Below the pieces are notes generated by a model. That model saw only the letters and a program-made list of their open reading frames with translations, did no database searches and was not told the origin of the DNA. The position numbers were made by a program, and so were the translations under genes. DNA of 64,000 bases from NCBI GenBank assembly GCA_020205615.1, contig CM035160.1, positions 8,618,966 through 8,682,965 of the forward strand, given 5' to 3'. Positions 10,423-20,686 of the stretch are shown one piece after another. The DNA is from Panax quinquefolius (taxonomy: Eukaryota > Streptophyta > Magnoliopsida > Apiales > Araliaceae). Numbering within the stretch: the stretch's first letter is position 1; each line of letters starts with the position of its first letter.

Positions 10423-10974
10423 TTACTTTTGAATATAAACATGATAAACGCTCAAAGCATTGTGCAACAAATCCAAAAGAGATTGATTCTTGCGGAACAG
10501 CTCCAGCCCTTTCCCAGTCTGTCCCTTAACACCCTTTTGGCATATCTCAACTGCATTAACGGCATCCTTCAACAAAGTCTCAATCTGTCCTGGCCCTGCA
10601 GTTAAATAGCTAATCGAATTATCGATCCCAATCACAGCGCCATCGTATTGCTTTTCACACTCTGTAAAGCTCTGCATCACCGCGTCGTCCGCTGACTCTG
10701 CAAGAGATTGGGAAATGAATTCAATATTGGTTGCGGCCATGGTGGAAGTAACATCAAGGGCTACAAATGTGAGGTCATTTAGGTTGTTTTTCGGGCTCAT
10801 GCGCTCTGAATTTAGGACTTTTTGGCAGGTGTTTTTGTTAGGGGCAAGGGAGCAAGCCTTTGTGATTAGGGAAGAAGTTGAAGTAGAGGTCATTGTCATT
10901 GGGCGGGCGGAGGCAAGGGCAAGGCAGAAGGTGAGAGATAAGAGGACCAACGAGGTTGACATGGCGGGAGTCAT
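10423..10974 (-). CDS. plant invertase/pectin methylesterase inhibitor, intact, single exon
   Basis: An intronless minus-strand gene of 183 residues. Residues 1 to about 23 form a signal peptide (hydrophobic SLVLLSLTFCLALASA), so the product is secreted to the wall. The mature part has the inhibitor-fold cysteine pattern: a first pair in ITKACSLAPNKNTC, then Cys in TECEKQYDGAV and Cys in AVEICQKG, typical of the four-helix bundle that binds pectin methylesterase or invertase. Which enzyme it inhibits cannot be told from sequence. A TATA-like TTTATATT (complement) lies near 11045. It sits next to three methylesterase genes and is the intact partner of the deleted copy at 4560. Confidence 0.9.
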   Translation of the reverse strand: MTPAMSTSLVLLSLTFCLALASARPMTMTSTSTSSLITKACSLAPNKNTCQKVLNSERMSPKNNLNDLTFVALDVTSTMAATNIEFISQSLAESADDAVMQSFTECEKQYDGAVIGIDNSISYLTAGPGQIETLLKDAVNAVEICQKGVKGQTGKGLELFRKNQSLLDLLHNALSVYHVYIQK

Positions 10975-11043
10975 TTTTGTTACTTTGTGGGTGTTCTTTT
11001 CTCTGTTCTTCTTTCTTGCTCGTATTGGGAAATGGGAGCCCTG

Positions 11044-11054
11044 TGGTTTTATAT
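11044..11054 (-). promoter_or_regulatory. TATA-like box of the inhibitor gene
   Basis: The minus strand reads AATATAAAA about 75 bases before the ATG at 10974. A similar TATA-like sequence remains at the same place upstream of the unit 1 pseudogene. Confidence 0.5.
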
Positions 11055-11100
11055 TCAGAAATTGTGAGGTTTATATTACTCGGGGGGGAATGTGGTTAAA

Positions 11101-11496
11101 TATGGATTGTTGTGGATGATGAGAGTTTTGGTTGAGATCATTTTAGGTAGACTAATTGAAATGATTGTAAAATTTAGGTACACCTTGTATGGTTAATAAG
11201 ATACGTTGAACCGGTCAATAAAAAAATAAATACTCAATATAACGATAATATTATTATTATTAGTTATTTTTCTGATAATTTCAAAATGATGTATGATTTT
11301 TTTGGGATATCAATTTAATTAGGTGGTAGCTTGATGGACTTTATTAATAAAACTATGATTTTTTTTTTCTTGTTTTCTTAGAAGTATAGCAAATTAAAGT
11401 AAAAAGTTAAATAGAATAAAAAACCAGCCGGTTAAAACAATTAATTACATAAGAATACATAGCTAAGTCCACAAGTACAATATTGGTCATACTTAC
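11101..11496. other. intergenic, AT-rich
   Basis: No gene or repeat recognised. It includes the 3' flank of the methylesterase gene ending at 11497. Confidence 0.5.
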
Positions 11497-13546
11497 TTAC
11501 AAGCCACCAGAATATGGAACTCCAGTTTGAGGTAACCAATCATCCCCTAATAGGAAATTAGACACCGTAAAATTAGCAGCATCAGCAGCACTAATTATAT
11601 GAAATCCAGGCCATGTAACTCTACCACTAGTGTTTGATCCAGGCCCGGAATTGCTCAACTCTGCATAGTACAATGTTTTTAAGGCGAAATCTCCAGTCCA
11701 ATCGCGCCAACCAGCCGAATTTACCAAACTGTCCATATAAGATTTCATGTAAATTGTCCTGGAATACTCTTTCCAAGGCCTCCCCAAATATGTATCGGTA
11801 ATTCCATTGCTCGAAACCAAATCATGAGCAGCTCTAATATTACAATTCTGTATCGAGATGCCCGTGTTCTGGTTTGGATCTGATCTTCCTTGAGCAGTGA
11901 TGGCATTGAACTGGTTGGCTAGTGGCAGCCGCGGATAAATGTTGCAATTTTGTAGCACAGCAGCGGCGTTACCAAATATGAAGTCCACCGTGCCATAAAT
12001 GTCACATTCTGTGTAGAATTGCCTTTGTGAATGTATGTATAGTGTGTCTTGATAGCCCTCAAAGCTGCAGCTGTAGAATGTGGATAAATCTGCTCCGTTT
12101 CGTAGCGCAACCGCCTGGTGCTTGATTGGCCCTGCTGTGTTTCGGATTGTTATATTGACGGCCACAAATCCTTGTCCAACTACAGCTGCATTCCTAATAT
12201 TCTCTTAAATGAGTCCATCAAATACTTAATTCTCTTAAATAATGCGTAAATAAATATTTGGTGAAGCCGCCCGCGCGCCTAATATTCTCTTAAATGAGTC
12301 CATCAAATACTTATGTCATGTCATTTTGTGGATAATTTTTTATTTATAATTTGTATTATTACTCATATTCTTATATTTTGAATCTGATAGAGTATATTCG
12401 AAGCAAACACGAGGTACGGAGGTAGCTTTATTAAATCTATATTATAAGGTCCCAAAATGGGTCATGCATGCAAAATTAGCTACGGAAAGAACTTTTAATA
12501 TATAATGAAAATAAGTTCATAAATTAACTATGTCTTACCAAACGTTGCAGAGTTGAATGTGGTCCATCCATCGACAACATTCCGGTTGCCGGTGATCACC
12601 GTCTTATTAATGCCGTCACCAATCATCATCAAGTACTTTTTGTTCTTGGGAATGGACACATATTCTTCATAAACCCCGGCAGCCACATATATCAAAAAAT
12701 ATCCATTACTAGCAATCGAATTATTCGGAGCCACCGCCAATGCATCATTTATAGTGGTGAAATTCCCCTTTCCATCTTGGCTCACAGTCACCATATCTCT
12801 TGCCGGTACGTAATCGCCACCATTAATATCGGTTGTTTGAAGAAGCTTTCTCTGGCCTAACTTCTCGAAAATAGCTTTGTTTTTGTTAGACATTTTCAAG
12901 GGTAACCTACCATTTTTAAACCCTAATTGCTTCTTAGAAGGATGAGATGGCCCTTTATTTTTTTATGAATAACCCACCCTTTTCTAAATAGAGCTAAAGA
13001 AACACTAAAAAGCCTAGTGTCATTAGCAAGAGGAATGGAAATACCATTTTTAAGACTCCAAGAAGAAGCTGTTTCTTGAAGGCCATCCAAACAAGTTTGT
13101 GTGTTGGTTAAAATGGCACTAAGTAGGGTTTGAACATCGTCGGCTCGCATTGTAGAAAGGAATTGAGTTTTATTAACAATTTGGAAAGAACTTGATAGAA
13201 AATCCATGTTAAGACCGGCAAGCAAATGGCAATCTTCGAGAGCACGAATTGCACCGGTTGTCAAAGTGGAGGAGCGGCGGAGATATTTTTCAATCAACAA
13301 GGAGAATTTCCGAGCAGCGGATAATGATTTACGGACGGAAAATCGACCATAATCATAGACATTGGCGGTTTTACTGTTGTTTATATTAAGAGAAGATCTA
13401 CATAATGAAGGATAAGGTGTGGAATTGCAAATGGAATTGTAAGGAGAAACATCAGCTGAGAAGGAGAGAGAAAACAAAAATGAAAGTAGAATTAAGATAA
13501 TGAGAGTCATAGTAAAGGAAGAAGAAAAATAGAGCTTAGAAGCCAT
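11497..13546 (-). pseudogene. pectin methylesterase with inhibitor pro-region, one-base frameshift
   Basis: Exons 13546-12539 and 12185-11497 on the minus strand parallel the intact paralogue at 16398-19029. The predicted order is signal peptide, inhibitor-like pro-region, RKLL processing site and methylesterase domain with QAVALR, GYQDTLY, DFIFGNA and LGRPW; all expected catalytic residues are present. Exon 1 is interrupted by a frameshift: a run of seven T (12958-12964) is one base short relative to the paralogue, and the upstream frame then stops at 12923 after the pro-region. Everything else is open and the splice sites are intact. The gene is therefore either a very recent pseudogene or intact with a homopolymer sequencing error; the latter is quite possible. 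Confidence 0.88.
12194..12314. repeat. 85-bp-period direct repeat in the intron
   Basis: CCTAATATTCTCTTAAATGA and the following bases to about 36 occur at 12194 and again at 12279. They are separated by a spacer with the GC-rich run CCGCCCGCGCG. All lies in the 353-bp intron of the frameshifted methylesterase. Confidence 0.85.
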
Positions 13547-13619
13547 GGTATAATTTTGATAATGGTATATATGTATTAGTTGAAGGTATAGTTATGGCTA
13601 GCTAGCTAGCTAGTTAAGT

Positions 13620-13636
13620 TCATATATATATATATG
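13620..13636 (-). promoter_or_regulatory. TATA region of the first methylesterase
   Basis: Alternating TATATATATA lies about 80 bases upstream of the ATG at 13546, suitable for a TATA box. It is low complexity, so the assignment is tentative. Confidence 0.4.
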
Positions 13637-13639
13637 GAG

Positions 13640-15480
13640 TACGTAGAGGGAAAGATTAGGTAAGGTTTTATGTTTTCTTGGAAATGAAGTCAACTTGCAT
13701 GGTTGTACAAAGCCAAATCGTGTATATGGCAAATAATTATGATCATTATTTGGCATGAAAAAATTAATGAGACAAGTTGTTGTCATATTTGTTGCTTGTC
13801 ATTATTGCTATAATTATAGCATTTAATTTTATTTACAATTTTTTAAACGATTGGCCACTACGTCCAAAGAATGTTCAGTCGATACCAACGGAGTTATATC
13901 TGACCGGATCAGCACCCCATCTTCATGTTATTAAACTCATACCAACTGTATTAATATACACAAATCACAATGAATGTTTTCAAAATAGACAATACAGACT
14001 TCGTCAAAATTATAAATTTTGAAACATAACCAACACATAAGACATTAAAAAGCAAGTATAAACATAAAAAAAAACAAAAAAAAACTCTGCTCCATAACAA
14101 GAATCAAAGACCAAAACTTGCAGAAAGTGACTGGTAAAAGCCTTTACGTAAATTGTTACTTAACTTTCAATGTAGACATTATCCTGTTTGCAAAATTCCC
14201 AAAATTTAGGACTCATATAGTAAATTTGGATATAGCAGTACCAAAAGTTATTATATGTTCTTCCATTTTATTATCCTTATATTGGGTAATCCAATTGGTG
14301 AATATTGGTAATGATCACCTTAAATTGAAGTTCTGTGCTAAATAATATATTCACAATTCAGATATGGCAATCAGATATTTTCTAGTTTTGGTGGAGCTAC
14401 AAATATCATATTCTTTATATACCAAACTAAAAAATATATATCATACTCTTTGTTTTAAAATGTAAAGTAAAACAAAACTTTCAGTGGTTGGCATGATGAA
14501 ATTAGCATGCATGATACTTTTTTTAATTAATTTAAATCCTTGAGCAGACTTTTTTCAAATTTATAATTTGCCAAAACTTTTTTACTTTATTTTCACTGGC
14601 TCTTGAAGAAAATGGTCCTATTCACATGCAGTATCTTGTACTTGTTTTATGACTGCTTTCAATTTTGTTAGGGGATATCACAATTGTTTAAGGGAGCAAA
14701 ACTGTAATTCCCGCAAATTAACAAACATAATTTGTATGTCATATTTCTATTTTTAAGATTCTTTTCAAATTAACTCTAATATTAGTTGGAATCTTGGACA
14801 TATTTTTAGCCGGAAATTAATGATGAGAACGTAACATGCAGTCAACTTGTCTAATAGTGATTAAATTTATATATATATGTCTGCCATGCAAGTTAATTAT
14901 AGTGTTCAGATTAATTGATCATAAAAATCTGATATAAACAAACAAATAGCTAGGTTTTAAAAGAATAAAAAATACGATTAGTTTCATTAATGATATTCTT
15001 AATTTATGAGATCTTTTTGTTTAGGAGGTTTACGTGCTAGGTAGGTACTACTAGGTAGTAATATAAATGAATTAAGGCTGCGAACCATGCACATTAATAC
15101 ATATATATATATATACATATTTTGAAAATTTGCTGATGTTGATATGAGTTCAATTATGAGTTATTTTTTATATAGCCAATATTGGATAATTTCGTTTGGT
15201 TAGGCCTAAATTTGTTCATACTTTTTTGAAAAATTGATGGCGATGTAAACATTCTCGACCTAGCTAGCTAGCTATATGATCAACGTCTAGATTCATAAAC
15301 CTTCACATTATATTTTTAGCTGCCTAGATTAATTAATTGTACGCGTTGACCATATAAGTCCGTCAACCAATATCCAGGATACATGGTACACCTGCAGTGT
15401 ACTGTATTTTGTACCCAACAAAAAAGTATATAACTTATGAGCTACCAACTTGCTTCTTTTTATTTTTTAAATAATTGACT
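13640..15480. other. intergenic between the tandem methylesterases
   Basis: AT-rich DNA without recognisable genes; short open frames here lack family features. Short TA runs occur, for example near 14870 and 15100. Confidence 0.5.
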
Positions 15481-15624
15481 AATTACTCCTTCTGTCCTAA
15501 AATTAAAGATACATTTATATTTCAGAGTATAATTAAAATGACATGAATTTTCTAACATCTCATTACTTGTATTATAAATATATTGATCGAATTAATATTA
15601 TCATGCCACCATTATTAATTAATA

Positions 15625-15878
15625 CTCCCTCCATCCCAGAATAAAAGTCTTTATTACTATTTTGGGTTATCCCATGTTAAATGTCCTCTTCCTTTTAATA
15701 ACCAAACTTTTACACATTTTTTTCTATTATGTCCGTAGCATTAAATATCTTATACTTTTCTTATTCTAATTCTCTCTCCATATTTAATGACATTATTATG
15801 AGCAATTTTGTCATTTTATTCCTCTTCTTAATATGCGTGAAAAGTCTACCCGAACTTTTATCCCGGGACGGAGGGATT
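15625..15878. mobile_element. Stowaway-type MITE, family A
   Basis: A 254-bp element beginning CTCCCTCCATCCCAGAATAA and ending in the inverted ACTTTTATCCCGGGACGGAG, flanked by TA (15623-15624 and 15879-15880). The interior (ATTAAATATCTTATACTTTT, then TAATTCTCTCTCCATATTTA) is shared with the copies at 31113 and 42334. No coding capacity. Confidence 0.88.
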
Positions 15879-16397
15879 ATATATTAATTTTTAGAAAATG
15901 TTAAGAATATATCTTTTTCTTTTTGTTGTTTTTTTTGTTTTTGTCGTTTTAAATAATATATAAAGCTTACTAGCTAATTAATACATATATTTATTTGGTC
16001 CAATTATTATATCATTGTGAGAATATATATTAACCAAGTGGGGTGGATGCTATTTGCTTAACAATTCCAATCAATTTTTTAGCAACACAATGTTTGAATT
16101 CAAACGCTTATGTCTACACAACGTACGTGAAGACGCACCAAGCAAATCTCCTACAAAATATAAGTTCTGTCAAGAACATTTCCAATGATTGTTCTTTTTT
16201 ATGTTTGTTACGCCTACACACAATCTTATAATTACATTTACAATAAATAAATAAAAATTCAACCCCGACAAGTTCTTTATTAGCAATGCTTGGATTTACA
16301 TGTTTATTACTTAATTTAATTGGTAAAACAATGAATTGCTAAATAAAAATTGTACGTACTGCAGGAACACAAATTTAAATACATAATGTACGTAAAC
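15879..16397. other. intergenic, partly shared with 31430-31530
   Basis: No gene. Bases about 16040-16140 (GAATTCAAACGCTTATGTCT then ACACAACGT) resemble 31430-31530, also just beyond a family A MITE. The 3' flank of the methylesterase follows. Confidence 0.55.
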
Positions 16398-17893
16398 TTA
16401 TAAGTTACTAGAATATGGTGTTCCGGTCTGAGGTAACCAATTATCCCCTAATATGAAATTAGACGCAGTAAAATTAGCTGCATCCGTCGCATTAATTATG
16501 TGAAATCCAGGCCATGTAACTCTTCTACTAGTATCCGATCCAGGCCCCGTGTTACTAAATTCAGCATAATAAGATGTATTTAGCGCGAAATCCCCTGACC
16601 ATTCGCGCCAACCAGCAGGATTGATCAAACTGTCCATAAAAGATTGCATGTAAACTGTCCTCGAATACTCTTTCCAAGGCCTCCCCAAATATGTCTGCGT
16701 AGTTCCGTCGCTGGAAGCCAAATCATCAGCAGCTCTAATGTTACAATTTTGTATCGAAATGCCCGTGTTCTGGTTTTGATCTGTTCTGCCTTGAGCAGTG
16801 ATGGCATTGAACTGTTTGGCTAGGGGCAGACGCGGATAGATGTTGCAATTTTGTAACACGGCAGCCGCGTTACCAAATATGAAGTCCACCGTGCCATAAA
16901 TGTCACACTCTCTGTAGAATTGTCTTAGGGAATGCACATATAATGTGTCTTGGTACGCTTCGAAGCTGCAGCTGTAAAATGTGGACAAGTCTGCTCCGTT
17001 CCGTAGCGCAACTGCCTGGTGTTTGATTGCCCCTGCCGTGTTTCTGATGGTTAAGTTCACCCCCACAAATCCTTGTCCAACTACAGCTGCATTGTTGACA
17101 TGTACGTAACATAATTAGAAAATGACACTGTATGCTAAAAGTTAGGGGGACAATTGGGGTCAAGAATGTCCATATCTTTGACCCATCAGCCCCATCCTAA
17201 ACGAGATCCGTGACCCTAGTGGTAGGATCAGGGCCAATTTGGGATTGAACCCGAGTTTTTATTTTATTTTTATTTTTTTTAAGATGAACAAGCAAGAAGT
17301 CTATTTTTTTAAAGCAAATTTAAGTTGGTTCGGTTCCGAACCGGTTTAAGAAGGGGCCGTGGCGGTTTTAAATAAGTTGGCAAAGTTGTCCACAACAAAG
17401 TTGATGTTTTCTATAAATTATTTTTTTGTCAATTTGGCAAGTTGAAAAAATAAAACTTGGATGTGAAAATGACAGAAGTATGATAATATGCCTAATTTAT
17501 ACGCTTGAAATACAACCTTTTATTTTCCATTTTTTGTAATTAATTAAGGACATTAATTTTGATCATGTTCGAGGAGTCATCAGCACAAAGTTGTAATCAA
17601 CCAAGCTCACAAACTACCTACCTCACTTATTGAGCTGATTTTATTGACCTGACTGACTTAAAAAAAAATTATGTAATAAATTGTCATTTTTACCTAAACA
17701 AAGTATTAATATTGATGTATCCTACAATACCTATCAAATATTTGATCTAGATATATAAATTACATAATTTTTATCCAATTACCTAACATTATAATGACTT
17801 TTACTAGTAAACTGTGCCAAATTTAGGCAAACCCTAGACAGCTAGCTAGCTTACCATAAGGTTGCCAGTGATTGGGTGTCCAAAAACCTGAAA

Positions 17894-17939
<46 letters not shown>

Positions 17940-19029
17940 TAAACTACCTAGCTAGCTACTAAAGGAACTGAAAACTAACTTAATATTAAAATGAGGTGAA
18001 AATTAAAAAAGAATATTTATATGTCTTACCAAATGTTGAAGAATTGAATGTGCTCGAGCCATCTTCGACACTACGATTGCCGGTGATCACCGTCTGATTA
18101 ATTCCGTCTCCGACCATCATCAAATACTTCTTGTTCTTGGCGATGGACACATATTCTTCATACAGCCCGGCAGTGACATATATCATAAAGTAGCCATCAC
18201 TAGCAACACTATTATTTGGAGCTGCCGCCACGGCATCACTGATGGTGGTGAAGTTCCCGGTTCCATCTTGACTGACCGTCACGATTTTACTCACCACGAC
18301 CTGATCATCAGTACCATTGCCAATTGTTTGAAGAAGCTTCCTGTGGCCTAGCGTCTCGAAAATGGCTTTATTTTTATTAGACATTTTCAAGGGCAAAAGT
18401 CCATTTTTGAACCCCAGATGCTTCTTAGAAGGATTAGATGGCCCGTTGTTCATCTTATGAACCCACCCTTTGTCGAATAGAGATAAAGAAACCCTAAAAA
18501 GCCTAGTGTCATTAGCAAGATGGGTGGCAATATCATTTTTAAAAGGCCAAGATGAAGCGATTTCTTGAAGTCCATCTAAACAAGTTTGTGTATTGGTTAC
18601 AATGGCACTAAGTAGGGTTTGAACATCATCGGCTCGCGATGTCGAAAGGGTTTGAGTTTTACTAACAATTTGGAAAGAACTTGATAGAAAATCCATGTTA
18701 AGATCGGCAAGTAAATGGCAATCTTCGAGAGCTCGAATTGCACCTGTTGTTATAGTGGAGGAGCTACGGAGATATTTTTCAATCAAGAATAAAAAATTTT
18801 GAGCAGCGGATAAGGAATTGCGGACGGAAAATCGACCGTAATCATAGACATTGGCAGTGGTATTGGTGTTTGGAAGTGAAGATCTACATAAGGAAGGATA
18901 AGGGGTGGAATTGCAAATGGGATTGGAAGGAGTAACATCAGCCAAGGAATACGAACACAAAAAAGAAAGAATAAAGATAGTGAGAATTGTAGTACTAAAA
19001 GAAGAAGAAAAATAGAGCTTAGAAGCCAT
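16398..19029 (-). CDS. pectin methylesterase with N-terminal inhibitor domain, intact, 2 exons
   Basis: Exons 19029-18030 and 17086-16398 (minus, GT-AG) join in frame to 562 residues, normal for a type I methylesterase. It removes methyl esters from homogalacturonan in the wall. Order: signal peptide about 1-30; inhibitor-like pro-region about 35-195 with Cys39, Cys48, Cys104 and Cys150; RKLL processing site at 230-233; CE8 domain to the end. Catalytic residues are visible: Gln357 in QAVALR, Gln379 and Asp380 in YQDTLY, Asp401 in VDFIFGNA, Arg469 and Trp471 in LGRPW. Several N-glycosylation sequons occur. A TATA box (CTATATATA on the minus strand) lies near 19165. The 943-bp intron holds a TA microsatellite. 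It is a tandem sister of the gene at 11497-13546. Confidence 0.96.
17895..17934. repeat. (TA)n microsatellite in methylesterase intron
   Basis: About 20 TA units inside the intron of the gene at 16398-19029. Confidence 0.95.
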
Positions 19030-19161
19030 GAATTTTGAGCCAAAAAATATATATATGATAGATCGAATTAATTAAAAAAAGTAGAACAAATAAATGCTTA
19101 ATTAATTTTGTGTAGTAAAATGGTTAGCTGAGTTGATATAAATATAACTATGGAAGTGGAA

Positions 19162-19172
19162 GTATATATAGG
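19162..19172 (-). promoter_or_regulatory. TATA box of the second methylesterase
   Basis: The minus strand reads CCTATATATAC about 135 bases before the ATG at 19029. Position fits a TATA box; the transcription start is not visible directly. Confidence 0.5.
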
Positions 19173-19678
19173 GAAAAGAATATTAATTTGGTATTGTTTG
19201 ATTGTCATGCATGTGAACCCTAGGTAAATAATATCCTTGAAATTGAAGTCAACTTGCATGGCTCTCTAGAAAGCATGCAAAAACGCGTCGATTTTAACAT
19301 TTGGCTTAATTAATTTTATAATTTGGGCATGAAAGAATGGGTCAAGTTATATGTGTTACTTGTCTTTTCTAGTTAATTTGCTACAGACTATTTATGTCAA
19401 CGAATAAACATATCAAAAACTCTATCTGAATATAAAAATTAGACATGAGTGTATTTAAATATTATTTATTTATATTTTGACTTCTAAAAATGAATTAAAA
19501 TACAAATAGATGAAATTGAAATACATCCTGTCCAATTTTCATGTCTAATTTACATGTCCACCTAGAGAAACTTTAAACATATATATAGTTATGAGCTGAA
19601 AATGCCACTCGCGGTCACTCCAAAACGACATAGTTTTAATAAAGGAGTGTTATTTAAGGAGGAATGTTTTGATTCTTG

Positions 19679-19680
<2 letters not shown>

Positions 19681-19730
<50 letters not shown>
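19681..19730. repeat. (TA)n microsatellite
   Basis: 25 consecutive AT units immediately beside a foldback element; another short TA run follows it at about 19923-19942. Confidence 0.95.
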
Positions 19731-19731
<1 letters not shown>

Positions 19732-19732
<1 letters not shown>

Positions 19733-19920
19733 TCTCTAAAGCGAGCAACCTTGCAAAAATGAACTAAAAACAAACCGTTGTCTTTGGTGTATGATGGCGA
19801 CGGTTCGATCCGTCGCCATAGCCATATAGTCTTTGGCGACGGATCGAACTGTCGTCATAGACACCAAAGACGACGATTCGTCTTTGGTTTACTTTTTAAA
19901 ATTCGCTTTAGAACCTCTCC
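19732..19920. mobile_element. foldback MITE-like palindrome
   Basis: The two halves are inverted copies. The left half has CTAAAGCGAG, TGTCTTTGGTGT and GGCGACGGTTCGATCCGTCG; the right half has the reverse complements (GGCGACGGATCGAACTGTCG, ACACCAAAGACGACGA, TTCGCTTTAGAA). It lies inside a TA microsatellite, so the target duplication cannot be defined. Non-coding; the transcript would form a long hairpin. Confidence 0.75.
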
Positions 19921-20350
19921 GTGTATATATATATATATATATAGCAGTTAACGATTCATTTACGTTATTAGTTTGATTAAAGCATGATCAATCCCCCTTC
20001 GCATCATCTTGCTTTATGGATCCGAATTCATGGTAACATATATAGTTTTCATGGTTTGCCGCCAAAACTTGTTGACATTAACAAATTTGACCCTTTTCCG
20101 TAAATAAATAAGCAAACTCTTCCTTCATTTTTTCTAATTAACTGATCAATACTCAAGCTTATAAAAATATTAACTTTTAATCTTTTTTTATGGGATATTA
20201 AAAATAAAGCCTAGATCAAAATTACATACTAAAATTATTGCAAAATCATTTTTTGAGACTTCATTTCTTAAAATTATTTTATAATTAATGGCTTTATTGT
20301 CAATGTGTATCAAATTTATTTGATTTCGATGTGAATCACATTAAATATTA

Positions 20351-20615
20351 TCTCCGCTCCAAAATTAGAAATATATTTTGACTTTTTAAAAGTCAATTTG
20401 CTAAATCTTAAAACTCAAAATTGATATAATTTTATTCAAGTTTTGAAAACAACAAATTAAGATGATGATTAGTAGTATTTTATAGTTGATTTATAATTGT
20501 TATATCTGTTTGTACTAAAACTAAATAAATAACTTCATATCAATTTTGAATTTTAAAATTTAACGAATTGATTCTAAAAAGTCAAAATGTATCTTTAATT
20601 TTAAAACGGATGGAG
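20351..20615. mobile_element. Stowaway-type MITE, second family
   Basis: A 265-bp element with TA at both ends (20349-20350 and 20616-20617). The left end TCTCCGCTCCAAAATTAGAA pairs with the right end TTAATTTTAAAACGGATGGA. Inverted subterminal TTTTGACTTTTTAAAAGTCA also pairs. Non-coding. Confidence 0.75.
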
Positions 20616-20632
20616 TAGTAAATTAGGTAGAG

Positions 20633-20638
<6 letters not shown>

Positions 20639-20679
<41 letters not shown>
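20639..20679. repeat. (TA)n microsatellite
   Basis: About 20 TA units ending in ACACACA, just beyond the MITE. Confidence 0.95.

Positions 20680-20686
<7 letters not shown>

Larger units (their letters stand above)
5150..11100. repeat. tandem duplication, unit 2
   Basis: Second copy of the block epoxide hydrolase (+, lacking exon 1), epoxide hydrolase (-) and pectin methylesterase inhibitor (-). Gene order, orientation and intergenic sequence match 2102-4925. Extra DNA at about 8198-10190 is transposon sequence absent from unit 1. Confidence 0.85.
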
